Source: a virus. Taken from it: a DNA stretch of 22,829 nt. The DNA lies in the IMG/VR virus record IMGVR_UViG_3300005738_000030, positions 1 to 22,829 of that record. One strand, given 5' to 3'. The notes under the pieces were generated by a model. The model saw nothing but the letters and a program-made list of their open reading frames with translations. It had not been told where the DNA came from and ran no database searches. Shown in pieces: positions 7,920 through 16,135 of this stretch (position 1 is the first letter of the stretch; each line of letters starts with the position of its first letter). A program made the position numbers and the translations under genes.

Positions 7920-9149
7920 ATGAGTTTAATAACTGAAACAAATCAACAATATTATCAAGGCGCTCAAGGCTTTAGAGGTGATAATACTACAGTAGCTTTT
8001 AAAACTACATTTGATACAGAATTAGTATTGGGTAATTTTGATCCAAACAATATAAACTATGCTTTAAATAATTTTAAACTATATACGAGCAGTACTGGCA
8101 TACCTGGTTCATATTCTGAGTATATTACAGAGTATACTGTTATTGGAAATATAATAACTTTTCCAATAGCACCAGCCACTGGTTTATATATAGTTGTTCA
8201 GTTAAAAAAACTAGATGGTGGACTTTATGGTCAAACAGAAGCTGAAAAAGCGTATGGTCAAGTTGTAGAAGATAATTACGGAAGCTATTCTTATATAACC
8301 TTAGACGATGTTGTAAATAACTTTGAAGTCGCTTATGTTGGCGCTGGTAAATTAGTTTCTAGTGTTAAAAGAACTGATTTAATATTTCACGCTAAAAGAG
8401 GTTTACAAGAGTTTAGCTATGACACTTTAAAAAGTATTAAGTCAGCTGAATTAACAATACCAGCTAGTTTAACATTAGCTTTACCGCAAGACTACGTTAA
8501 CTATGTTAGAGCATCTTGGATTGATCAGTTAGGTGTTAAGCATATTATTTATCCTACAAACAATTTAACAATAAGTCCTTATTACACTCAAATACAAGAC
8601 GAAAAAGGAGTTCCAACGCAAGATAACTTTGGGTCAGACATTGAAGGTACATCGATAACTCAAGAAAGATGGCACAAGGGCAACGCTCAAGATTTTTTAT
8701 TAGACAATGCAGGTTTATCTGGTATAAATGATTTCGCTTTTAACTGGAACCAAAACGGTGAGTGGATTGGTTATAGAAATTATGGTGAGCTATATGGGCT
8801 AGACCCTCAATACTCACAAATGAACGGTTGGTTTAATTTAAACGAACGCGAAGGCAAAATATCTTTTTCTAGTCACTTAGTAAACCGTTTAATTACACTA
8901 GAGTATATATCTGATGGCTTAGCATATGATACAGATACTAAGATACCAAAGATGGCAGAGGAAGCTTTATATGCACACATATTGCATGCTATAATATCTA
9001 CACGTGCTAATCAACCTGAGTATGTAGTTCAAAGACTCAAGAGAGAAAGATCTGCTAAGTTAAGAAATGCTAAAATAAGATTATCTAATATTAAAACTGA
9101 CGAAATTACTCAAGTAATGAGAGGTAAGTCTAAATGGATAAAACACTAA
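7920..9149 (+). CDS. Probable tail tubular / connector protein (P22 gp4- or T7 gp11-like role)
   Basis: In this 409-residue protein, residues about 1-100 form a beta-rich N-terminal domain (QGFRGDNTTVAFKTTF, ending NIITFPIAPATGLYIVVQLK) of a type often used in phage tails as an attachment module. From about 120 comes a helical core (ITLDDVVNNFEVAYVGAGKL, then SSVKRTDLIFHAKRGLQEFS), followed by LPQDYVNYVRASWID, resembling adaptor subunits under the portal that start with a helix and a Tyr-rich strand. The C-terminus has a long basic helix (YVVQRLKRERSAKLRNAKIR). It starts three bases after the previous stop and ends six bases before the hub gene. The role is inferred from position and pattern. 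Confidence 0.68.
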   Translation: MSLITETNQQYYQGAQGFRGDNTTVAFKTTFDTELVLGNFDPNNINYALNNFKLYTSSTGIPGSYSEYITEYTVIGNIITFPIAPATGLYIVVQLKKLDGGLYGQTEAEKAYGQVVEDNYGSYSYITLDDVVNNFEVAYVGAGKLVSSVKRTDLIFHAKRGLQEFSYDTLKSIKSAELTIPASLTLALPQDYVNYVRASWIDQLGVKHIIYPTNNLTISPYYTQIQDEKGVPTQDNFGSDIEGTSITQERWHKGNAQDFLLDNAGLSGINDFAFNWNQNGEWIGYRNYGELYGLDPQYSQMNGWFNLNEREGKISFSSHLVNRLITLEYISDGLAYDTDTKIPKMAEEALYAHILHAIISTRANQPEYVVQRLKRERSAKLRNAKIRLSNIKTDEITQVMRGKSKWIKH

Positions 9150-9155
9150 AATTTA

Positions 9156-12100
9156 ATGGCACAAGCTAATAATAATTTTTTAAAGTCTAGAATGAATAAA
9201 GATCTAGACGCTAGAATATTACCGAAAGGTGAATATAGAAACGCTGTAAATATTCAAGTCAGTAGATCAGAAGGAGAAAGTGTTGGTGCTTTAGAAAACA
9301 TATTAGGAAACGAGTTGTTAACTACTCTTCAACCCAATTCCAAAGCTATTGGTTATTTTGCAAACGAGGAATCTTCTATTGTTTATATTTTTGTAACTAA
9401 TTATTTAGATGAAAACCCAGATCAACCAACATACGATCCTACTAAAACACACGGTATATATTCTTATAACACTTTAACTAATCAAAGTACTTTATTAGTT
9501 TCAGGGGCTTTTTTAAATTTTTCACAGTCAAACCCTATATACGGTGTTAATTGCCTTGAAGAATTACTATTTTGGACAGATAATAGAAATCAACCTAGAA
9601 AAATAAATGTAAAAACTGCTTCTGAAGTTCCTGGTTATTACACTAAAGAAGAGCAAATATCTGTAGCTAAAAACTTCCCATACAAATCAATAGAGCTTTG
9701 GCAAGAAAGTCAATTAGGAACTTCTATTACAGAGAAAGAGTATGAAACTACAATGTACGATGTTTCTTCTAAGTTTTATCCAGATGGCGGAGAAGCATTA
9801 ACTAATGGAGCTGTAACTGCTTCTGTTAACATAATTATAGATAATATAGTTGGTTCTATACCTGTAGGATCTGTTGTTACGGGACCTAATGTAGCTGCTG
9901 GAACTACTGTTGTTTCTTTTACATTATCAACTAACACTTTAGTTGTTAATCAAGCCCAAACTCTAATAAACAATAGTGAGTTAGTTTTCAACGCAAACCC
10001 TTATTATGAATCTACTTTCAATGGAGATCCTAGCTACTTAGAAGATAGGTTTATTAGGTTTAGCTATAGATTTAGATATGATGATGGAGAATATTCAGTG
10101 TTTGCTCCATTCACTCAAATAGCTTTTATACCTAAGCAAGATGGTTATTTTATGCAAAAAACACCGGCTTCAACAGGTGTATTAGAGGAAGATGAGGAAG
10201 CTGCTTACAGAACAACAATAGTTGAATTTGTTGAAAACAAAGTAGATAAAATACTTCTTAGAATACCTTTGGAATCTAAAAATACTTTGTTTCAGGAAGA
10301 TTTAAAAGTTACTGAAGTAGACATACTATATAAGGAATCAGATCAAACAGCTGTTAAAGTTGTAGATACTATACCAATAAGTGCTATATATAATCAATCA
10401 GCAACATGCAGTGTTGTAGGAAATCCAATAGCTACTACCGATATAGTAGTTGACAATATAGTTGGTGGAATACAAGAAGGTAGTATAGTTTCTGGTGAAG
10501 ACATAGTTGATGGCACTAAGGTGGTTAGTTTCGATCAAGACACTTCTACTATAACAATGAGCGTAGCTCAAACACTAACAGACTCGACCGCTTTAACCAT
10601 AGGAGAACCAGATTTTTATATTTACAATTATCAATCAAAAAAACCCTTTAAAACTTTACCAGAAAACGAGCTAATAAGAGTGTACGATAAAATACCTGTT
10701 AAAGCTTTTGGTCAAGAAATAATAAGTAATAGAGTTGTTTACTCCAATTTTCAAGATAAACATACTCCACCTTCTACTTTAGATTACAATGTAAACGCTT
10801 CTGAAAAAGCAAATTTTAGTTTAAAAAACGGAACTCTAGATGTTAATGGAACTTTTGTAAATACAGACACTATAAATTACACTAATGTAACTGGTAGTAT
10901 TTTTACAGGATCTTTTGTTACTTCAGACGCCGTTGGCGCTGTAATACCAGCTGGAACAATAGTAGTTAGTTTTGACTCTGGTACTTTGTCTATGACATTT
11001 TCTAATAACGTTACTTTAGCTAGTGGAGATTTACTTCTTTTTACACCTAATTCTGATGTAGAGTATAATACTAGTACAATAGAATATCCAAATCACTCGT
11101 TAAAAGAAAATAGAAATTATCAAGTTGGAGTTGTTTTATCTGATAAGTTTGGTAGACAATCTTCTGTTATACTTTCAAGCAGTTTAGCTAGTGCGATAGT
11201 TGATGGGCAAGAATATATAGGCTCTACAATATACTCTCCATATAGGACAGCTGGAGTAAATCCAGCCGAATGGCGTGGTGATTCTTTAAAAGTTTTATTT
11301 AATAGTCCAATACATCCTATAGCACCAAATTATGCTACTGGTTGGCCAGGAGTGTATAATGGTGACTCTACTAGTTCAGATTATAATCCTCTTGGTTGGT
11401 ATTCCTATAAAATAGTTGTAAAACAAACAGAGCAGGAATATTATAATGTGTATTTACCAGGCGTAATGGCTGCTTATCCAGAACAAAACACTTTAGAGAT
11501 AGGTAAAACATCTCACACTGTTTTATTTAATGATAACATAAATAAAGTACCTAGAGACTTAAACGAAGTTGGTCCACTGCAGAGGCTTTTTAGAAGTTCT
11601 GAAGAGCTTTTTGGTAGAGTAGAAAACTTAGATTCTAGCATTGGAACTGGAGACATTAATACCCAATATTACCCGGGAAGAGTTTCAGATATAGTTAGTT
11701 CTATAGCTAATATGAATGATTTATTTGGATTAGATCCTTTATCTGTTGGTTATCCAGTTGCAGGTTATAAAGAATTTTATCTCTACGAGTCAAACCCTTT
11801 AATAGGTAGAATATCAACGGCTACAAAATTTGGAGTTGCATCAACCGTTACTAGAGCGACTGTAGATGGTGTTGTTACGGCTAATGTAGATATAATAATA
11901 GATAATTTATCTGGACCAGTTCCTCAACCAGGCGATATAGTAACTGGTTCAGGTATCTTAGCAGAAACCTCTGTGGTTAGTTATAATGCTGGTCTTTCTA
12001 CAGTTACAGTAAATCAAGCTCAAACATTAGCTGACGATACTTTACTTTTATTTTCTCCACAAGTTGCACCAATTACAATACAAAATTTAGCAGTTTTTGA

Positions 12101-13685
12101 AACAGCGCCGGTAGAATCTTTGTTAGATATATTTTGGGAAACATCTACAAGTGGTTTAGTTAGTGATTTAAACACAGCTATACTAGATCAATCACTTGGA
12201 GGTTCTAGCTTAGAAGGCTGGACAACGCCTAATTTTACTGAAGAAGCTATTATAGGAACTATTATAAATGGCGCCCCTTTTTACTTATCTAATAATTTTG
12301 GATCTCAAGTAGCTCAAGCTGATATAGTAGATTTTTCTTTGCTAAACGTATTAGACAATAACAACGTAGATAGGTCTAGCGATTTTGAAGTTGACTACTC
12401 TCTTAATAATGGAACTTACCAAATAAAAACAAAAAGTTTATTTTGGTTTGGAGTTGATACAGCTCCTAGAAATTTCACTTTTACATTTTCAGCACAAACA
12501 ACAGATGGTACTATTAGTCAGTTTATTGAAACAGCTAGTTTAATAAATATAACACCAGCTATTACGACGTGTCCTGATGGGCAAACATTGGTAGTAGATA
12601 TAGAAGATACTTTTATTACACAAATACAAGGTGAAAATGGTTCCGCTTATTTTGAAGCTTCAGGTCAAAACCCAGCTGTTAAAAATTTAGCTGGTCAAGA
12701 TTTAGTTTGGGAAATGATACAGTACAATGTTACTGACCCAACTACTCCGTTAGAATTTGGACCTTTTACAGCAACACCTGTAACACCTGCGGAAGGTACA
12801 GATGATATAGCTTCTTTAAATATAACAAAAGACACAACTTCATCTGGAGAATATATCATAGAAGTAACATTAAAAGATGCGCAAGGTGAGCCTGGAGCTG
12901 GTTCTTTATCTACAATAGCTTCTTCTTGTACTTTTAACGTAGAAATAGAAACCCCATGTGAAGATGGTAGGCAATGGCGGTATAAAACTGGATCAAAACC
13001 TGGTAATTTAATTGATGCAACTGCTAATTTTACAAGTTTAGTAAGTGGAAGTTACTCCGATGCAGACCAGGTGTTTTTAATTGATACACTAGATTTTTAT
13101 AATGCTACAGCTAATATATGGAGTTATTGCAGTCAAGAAGCAGACGGAAATATACAAGCAGGAAATCTAAGTGAAGCTGGAGTTTATAAAGGTTCTAGAG
13201 TTCAGGTTTACCAGAATGGAGCTTGGTCTGAATACGCTCAAGTACAATATTATAAACCAGGAGGTGGAAGTACTGCTGAAATAAAAATTAGACCAAGTTC
13301 TTATGTTGGCGGAAACCCTCAGACAGGTATAGATTGGTCTACTGTTGCAGCTGGAACTCCAATTAGGTTTTATACTGGAAAAGACCTTCTTAGATGGACT
13401 AACCAGTTTGGAACGCAATGTGGTGGGATTTATAATTTCAATACGCTTGTTTTTATGGTTGGAGATCCTGTAAGCCCACCGAATGATTCTAGTTTAAATA
13501 TATCATCAAACTTCGCAGACGGAGGTATTTGTTGGGCTCAGTCGTTTACACAGTGTCTAACACCTCAATGTCCAGTTCAAATAGGAGACGGAACATATCC
13601 TTATACACCAACAAGCTTTCAACCTTACCCTGGCGGCGGTGGAAACTCGTGTGGTTCTACAATTGGCAATATAACATGTACATAG
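9156..13685 (+). CDS. Tail hub / DNA-stabilisation protein, N-terminal part, with inserted beta modules
   Basis: This 1509-residue protein begins with a motif typical of P22 gp10/T7 gp12-like hub or 'muzzle' proteins: MNKDLDARILPKGEYRNAVN, IQVSRSEGESVGALENILGN (about 13-52), then propeller-like strands. Four copies of a small beta module (about 59-63 residues) are inserted at 218-279, 425-483, 568-630 and 905-967. Residues about 1035-1260 look cadherin/Ig-like (for example SSDFEVDYSLNNGTYQIKTK). The last 371 residues are Cys-rich: 10 of the protein's 12 Cys are there, ending NITCT. No signal peptide is visible. It should cap the short tail and hold DNA in the head, and may present host-contact domains. 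The next gene looks like the other half of the same structure. The hub call is good; the adhesion role is inference. Confidence 0.75.
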   Translation: MAQANNNFLKSRMNKDLDARILPKGEYRNAVNIQVSRSEGESVGALENILGNELLTTLQPNSKAIGYFANEESSIVYIFVTNYLDENPDQPTYDPTKTHGIYSYNTLTNQSTLLVSGAFLNFSQSNPIYGVNCLEELLFWTDNRNQPRKINVKTASEVPGYYTKEEQISVAKNFPYKSIELWQESQLGTSITEKEYETTMYDVSSKFYPDGGEALTNGAVTASVNIIIDNIVGSIPVGSVVTGPNVAAGTTVVSFTLSTNTLVVNQAQTLINNSELVFNANPYYESTFNGDPSYLEDRFIRFSYRFRYDDGEYSVFAPFTQIAFIPKQDGYFMQKTPASTGVLEEDEEAAYRTTIVEFVENKVDKILLRIPLESKNTLFQEDLKVTEVDILYKESDQTAVKVVDTIPISAIYNQSATCSVVGNPIATTDIVVDNIVGGIQEGSIVSGEDIVDGTKVVSFDQDTSTITMSVAQTLTDSTALTIGEPDFYIYNYQSKKPFKTLPENELIRVYDKIPVKAFGQEIISNRVVYSNFQDKHTPPSTLDYNVNASEKANFSLKNGTLDVNGTFVNTDTINYTNVTGSIFTGSFVTSDAVGAVIPAGTIVVSFDSGTLSMTFSNNVTLASGDLLLFTPNSDVEYNTSTIEYPNHSLKENRNYQVGVVLSDKFGRQSSVILSSSLASAIVDGQEYIGSTIYSPYRTAGVNPAEWRGDSLKVLFNSPIHPIAPNYATGWPGVYNGDSTSSDYNPLGWYSYKIVVKQTEQEYYNVYLPGVMAAYPEQNTLEIGKTSHTVLFNDNINKVPRDLNEVGPLQRLFRSSEELFGRVENLDSSIGTGDINTQYYPGRVSDIVSSIANMNDLFGLDPLSVGYPVAGYKEFYLYESNPLIGRISTATKFGVASTVTRATVDGVVTANVDIIIDNLSGPVPQPGDIVTGSGILAETSVVSYNAGLSTVTVNQAQTLADDTLLLFSPQVAPITIQNLAVFETAPVESLLDIFWETSTSGLVSDLNTAILDQSLGGSSLEGWTTPNFTEEAIIGTIINGAPFYLSNNFGSQVAQADIVDFSLLNVLDNNNVDRSSDFEVDYSLNNGTYQIKTKSLFWFGVDTAPRNFTFTFSAQTTDGTISQFIETASLINITPAITTCPDGQTLVVDIEDTFITQIQGENGSAYFEASGQNPAVKNLAGQDLVWEMIQYNVTDPTTPLEFGPFTATPVTPAEGTDDIASLNITKDTTSSGEYIIEVTLKDAQGEPGAGSLSTIASSCTFNVEIETPCEDGRQWRYKTGSKPGNLIDATANFTSLVSGSYSDADQVFLIDTLDFYNATANIWSYCSQEADGNIQAGNLSEAGVYKGSRVQVYQNGAWSEYAQVQYYKPGGGSTAEIKIRPSSYVGGNPQTGIDWSTVAAGTPIRFYTGKDLLRWTNQFGTQCGGIYNFNTLVFMVGDPVSPPNDSSLNISSNFADGGICWAQSFTQCLTPQCPVQIGDGTYPYTPTSFQPYPGGGGNSCGSTIGNITCT
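9807..9992 (+). repeat. Beta-module repeat, copy 1 (residues 218-279 of hub protein)
   Basis: The protein-level pattern is NIIIDNIVGSIPVGSVVTGP, then GTTVVSF, then TLVVNQAQTL and a final LVF. It is clearly homologous to copies 2-4. The DNA is diverged, so the duplication is old or maintained by selection on protein. Confidence 0.85.
10428..10604 (+). repeat. Beta-module repeat, copy 2 (residues 425-483)
   Basis: The pattern is DIVVDNIVGGIQEGSIVSGE, then GTKVVSF, then TITMSVAQTL. It is closest to copy 1 in the DNIVG and VVSF blocks. Confidence 0.85.
10857..11045 (+). repeat. Beta-module repeat, copy 3 (residues 568-630)
   Basis: The most diverged copy: INYTNVTGSIFTGSFVTS, then AGTIVVSF, then LSMTFSNNVTL and LLLF. 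It keeps the GT-VVSF core and the closing hydrophobic strand but has lost the QAQTL signature. Confidence 0.75.
11868..12056 (+). repeat. Beta-module repeat, copy 4 (residues 905-967)
   Basis: The pattern is DIIIDNLSGPVPQPGDIVTG, then SVVSY, then TVTVNQAQTLADDTLLLF. It shares VNQAQTL with copy 1, suggesting that 1 and 4 are the closest pair. Confidence 0.85.
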
Positions 13686-13725
13686 TAATATTGTTAATAT
13701 TAAAACAAACAAGTAATAATTAACT

Positions 13726-15168
13726 ATGGGAGCAGTAGTAGAAGTAAAATATTTTAACACTTTTGTATTAAAAAAGACTATAAGTAATCCACCTGAAAAA
13801 CCAGTTTGGAATGGCTCTTTTGGTATACCTCAAAGTATTGGTGGTTATACCAGATCAGGATCTAACTTAACAGGTACAGGAAACTGGGCTATAGAAGAAT
13901 CTAGAATTAGAGGTGGCTACAATAATACGACAGTTGATTTTGGAGTAAAAGCTTATTTAGTAGAAGAAGAACCAAATGCATCTAACAGAATAAACTCTTT
14001 GATATACTCTGGCATATTTAACTCGAGAACGGGTATAAATAGAACAAATGTTTTTTCTGTAGGTGAAGATATAATAAAGTCAGTTGATCCAGCTAATGGA
14101 TCAATACAAAAACTTTATGCTGAAGACAGTAGGTTAATAATATTTCAAGAAAGAAAAGTCAGTGGAGCATTAATAGATAAAGACGCTATATACTCAGCTG
14201 AAGGTGGAGGTGTAGTGACTTCTTCAAATTTAGTTATAGGCGCTATTCAACCTTATGCTGGCGATTATGGCATAAGTAAAAACCCAGAAAGTTTCGCTGT
14301 ATATGGTTATCAAAAGTATTTTTCAGATGCAAACAAAAATGTAATACTTAGACTTTCTAATAATGGAATAACAGAAATATCTGCAGCTGGAATGGTTGAT
14401 TATTTTAGAGACAAAATAAACTCGTTTTCAGTTCCTTCTTTTCCAGCTAGACTAATAGGAGGTTACGATATACATAACAAACAATATGTTATTTCTATTC
14501 AAAAAAACATACAGTTACAAGATAATAGCTATCAAACCTTATCTTTTGACGAAAGAGTAAAAGGTTGGGTTAGTTTCTTTAATTACCAGCCAGATCAAAT
14601 ATTTAGCTTAAGAAATAAAACATATACCATTAAAAACGCTGGTCTTTGGCAGCATTATGCTATTAGACCAACTACATTTTACGGTACGACTTACCAGTCG
14701 TCTATAACCTTTGTGTTAAACTCAGAGCCAGAACAAAGCAAGTCTTTTTATACTATTGGTTATGAAGGAACAAATGGTTGGCAAGTTAATAATATAGTAT
14801 CTGACCCAACTGGTTCAGGTCCAAATGTAGAAAATGACGGTACCGGGTGGATATCTACAGATGATAAATCTGCTTTAATACGAAGTTATACAGTTGGAGC
14901 ATACGACAATTATGGTAATGAATACCCAGCAACTTTATACCCACCATTGAACTATGCTGGTTTTAATAGAAAAGAAAATAAATATGTTGCTAATATAATA
15001 AACAACAGTACTCCAGCAGAAGCTGAAGTAGCTTTTGGAGACCAAATAAGCGGAATTAAAGGAAACTATATAACTGTAACAATGCAAACAGATGGGGTTA
15101 CAGATCCAGAAGGTGTTAAAGAATTGTTTTCTGTAAACTCTAAATACACAAGAAATAGCGGATATTAA
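13726..15168 (+). CDS. Tail hub / stabilisation protein, C-terminal part
   Basis: This 480-residue protein reads as the second half of the hub/muzzle structure begun by the gene before it. It has propeller-like blades: ESRIRGGYNNTTVDFGVKAY (about 62-81), NSLIYSGIFNSRTGINRTNV, GEDIIKSVDPANGSIQKLYA, DSRLIIFQERKVSGALIDKD, GGYDIHNKQYVISIQ, then DERVKGWVSFFNYQPDQIFS. The repeated pattern of strands ending in short Gly/Asn turns is typical. It lacks the N-terminal DARILPKGEYRNAVN motif, which lies in the upstream gene. It has its own ATG 40 bases after that gene's stop, in a different frame and behind an AAACAAGTAATA leader, so it is an independent cistron and not a simple frameshift. The two products probably assemble together; this is inference. 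Confidence 0.72.
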   Translation: MGAVVEVKYFNTFVLKKTISNPPEKPVWNGSFGIPQSIGGYTRSGSNLTGTGNWAIEESRIRGGYNNTTVDFGVKAYLVEEEPNASNRINSLIYSGIFNSRTGINRTNVFSVGEDIIKSVDPANGSIQKLYAEDSRLIIFQERKVSGALIDKDAIYSAEGGGVVTSSNLVIGAIQPYAGDYGISKNPESFAVYGYQKYFSDANKNVILRLSNNGITEISAAGMVDYFRDKINSFSVPSFPARLIGGYDIHNKQYVISIQKNIQLQDNSYQTLSFDERVKGWVSFFNYQPDQIFSLRNKTYTIKNAGLWQHYAIRPTTFYGTTYQSSITFVLNSEPEQSKSFYTIGYEGTNGWQVNNIVSDPTGSGPNVENDGTGWISTDDKSALIRSYTVGAYDNYGNEYPATLYPPLNYAGFNRKENKYVANIINNSTPAEAEVAFGDQISGIKGNYITVTMQTDGVTDPEGVKELFSVNSKYTRNSGY

Positions 15169-15180
15169 TAAAAATTACAA

Positions 15181-15396
15181 ATGAAATCTAAAGGACTAGG
15201 TGATACAATTGAAAAAATAACAACAGTAACAGGACTAAAAAAAGCAGTAGAATTAGCTTCTGAAGTTACTGGTGTTCCTTGTGGATGCGGGAATAGAAAA
15301 GATTCATTAAACAAACTATATAATTACGAAAAAATAAAACAAAACTGGAAGAAAGTAAAAGGAAAATGGAAGCTTATTTCGGTAGAAAAGTTATAA
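15181..15396 (+). CDS. Small conserved protein with CGC motif (71 aa)
   Basis: The N-terminal GLGDTIEKITTVTGLKKAVE and the later VPCGCGNRKDSLNKLYNY (Cys 34 and 36) match a short motif I associate with Bacteroidota phages and mobile DNA, usually near virion genes. Its function is unknown to me. The C-terminal 20 residues are basic and aromatic (KIKQNWKKVKGKWKLISVEK), which would suit binding of nucleic acid or of an acidic partner. Two Cys alone could bind metal only as part of a dimer. It begins 12 bases after the hub gene, so it is co-transcribed with tail genes. It is real by codon pattern and recognisable motif. Confidence 0.75.
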   Translation: MKSKGLGDTIEKITTVTGLKKAVELASEVTGVPCGCGNRKDSLNKLYNYEKIKQNWKKVKGKWKLISVEKL

Positions 15397-15402
15397 CACA
15401 TG

Positions 15403-15420
15403 TATTTTAATTATATTAAA
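15403..15420 (+). promoter_or_regulatory. AT-rich element, possible copy 3
   Basis: TATTTTAATTATATTAAA resembles the core of the elements before 3485 and 6252 (TATTTAATTwTATTATA) with a one-base insertion. It is followed by AAACAAGTATTA (15420-15431). It lies in the 60-base gap before the ejection-protein gene and may be a start site for a last virion transcript. Evidence is weak because the region is so AT-rich. Confidence 0.25.
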
Positions 15421-15456
15421 AACAAGTATTAAAATGAATAATAAAAATATAAAGAT

Positions 15457-16122
15457 ATGACACTAGGAGCAGGAGCAGTTATAGGACTAGGCTCATCTAT
15501 GATAGGAGGGTTTTTAGGATCATCTTCAGCTAAAAGAGCAGCTAGAGCAGCCGAAGCTGAAAAACGTAGATTAGCAAATAAACTTCACACGTTAGAAAGC
15601 AATAGACAAGAAGTTATAAATCCTTACGAAGACGTTACGAGTTTAAGTAGTATGATAAGTAATCCTTTTGCTAATTTATCAGTAGCAACAGGAGCTGCTG
15701 AAACAAAAATTGCAGAGGCCGATATTTCACTAGCTAATACGTTGGACACTATAAAAGCTACTGGCGCCGGCGCTGGTGGAGCTACAGCCTTAGCTCAAGC
15801 TGCTTTGAAATCTAAAAAAGGTGTTGCAGATAGCATAGAGCAACAAGAAAAAACCAACGAAGATAAAAGAGCAGCTGGAGAACAACAAATGCAAAGAGCT
15901 AAGATGGCTGAAGAGCAACGTATTCAACAAGCCGAAGCTATGGGTAAACAATTTGTTTTTGGTGCTACTGAAAGTAGAGAGCAAGCACAAATAGATAGGA
16001 CTTATGCAGAATTAATGGGTGCAAAACAAGACCAAGCGCAAGCTAAAGCAGATCAAACAGGTGCTATGACTGGTATGTTTGGATCTTTAGCGTCTATTGG
16101 CGGTGGAATGATGAAAGGATAA
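15457..16122 (+). CDS. Probable ejection / internal virion protein
   Basis: This 221-residue protein has hydrophobic, Gly-rich ends and a helical, Ala/Gln/Lys/Glu-rich middle. The N-terminus (LGAGAVIGLGSSMIGGFLGS) and C-terminus (MTGMFGSLASIGGGMMKG) look able to insert in or pass a membrane; the middle (about 20-50 and 120-195) is coiled-coil-like. This layout is typical of small podovirus internal proteins such as T7 gp14 or P22 gp7, which leave the head before the DNA and help build a channel across the cell envelope. Similarity is in composition and position, not a specific motif. The start is the first in-frame ATG and overlaps the TGA of an 8-codon mini-frame (15434-15460). The next gene follows after 13 bases. 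Confidence 0.65.
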   Translation: MTLGAGAVIGLGSSMIGGFLGSSSAKRAARAAEAEKRRLANKLHTLESNRQEVINPYEDVTSLSSMISNPFANLSVATGAAETKIAEADISLANTLDTIKATGAGAGGATALAQAALKSKKGVADSIEQQEKTNEDKRAAGEQQMQRAKMAEEQRIQQAEAMGKQFVFGATESREQAQIDRTYAELMGAKQDQAQAKADQTGAMTGMFGSLASIGGGMMKG

Positions 16123-16135
16123 TTAAAAAAACAAA

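Noticed and set aside
13683-13728. Possible frameshift or sequencing error joining the two hub genes
   Set aside because: The gap is 40 bases with its own leader motif and ATG, and neither protein end reads on into the other across the gap.
13167-13760. Two minus-strand frames (13167-13418 and 13557-13760) and a plus-strand frame (13529-13723) around the hub gene end
   Set aside because: They overlap the hub gene in other frames and have low-complexity translations. The plus-strand frame ends just before the next ATG but has no recognisable sequence.
15790-15990. Minus-strand frame in the ejection-protein gene
   Set aside because: Ser/Leu/Phe-rich mirror of an Ala/Glu/Lys coding sequence.
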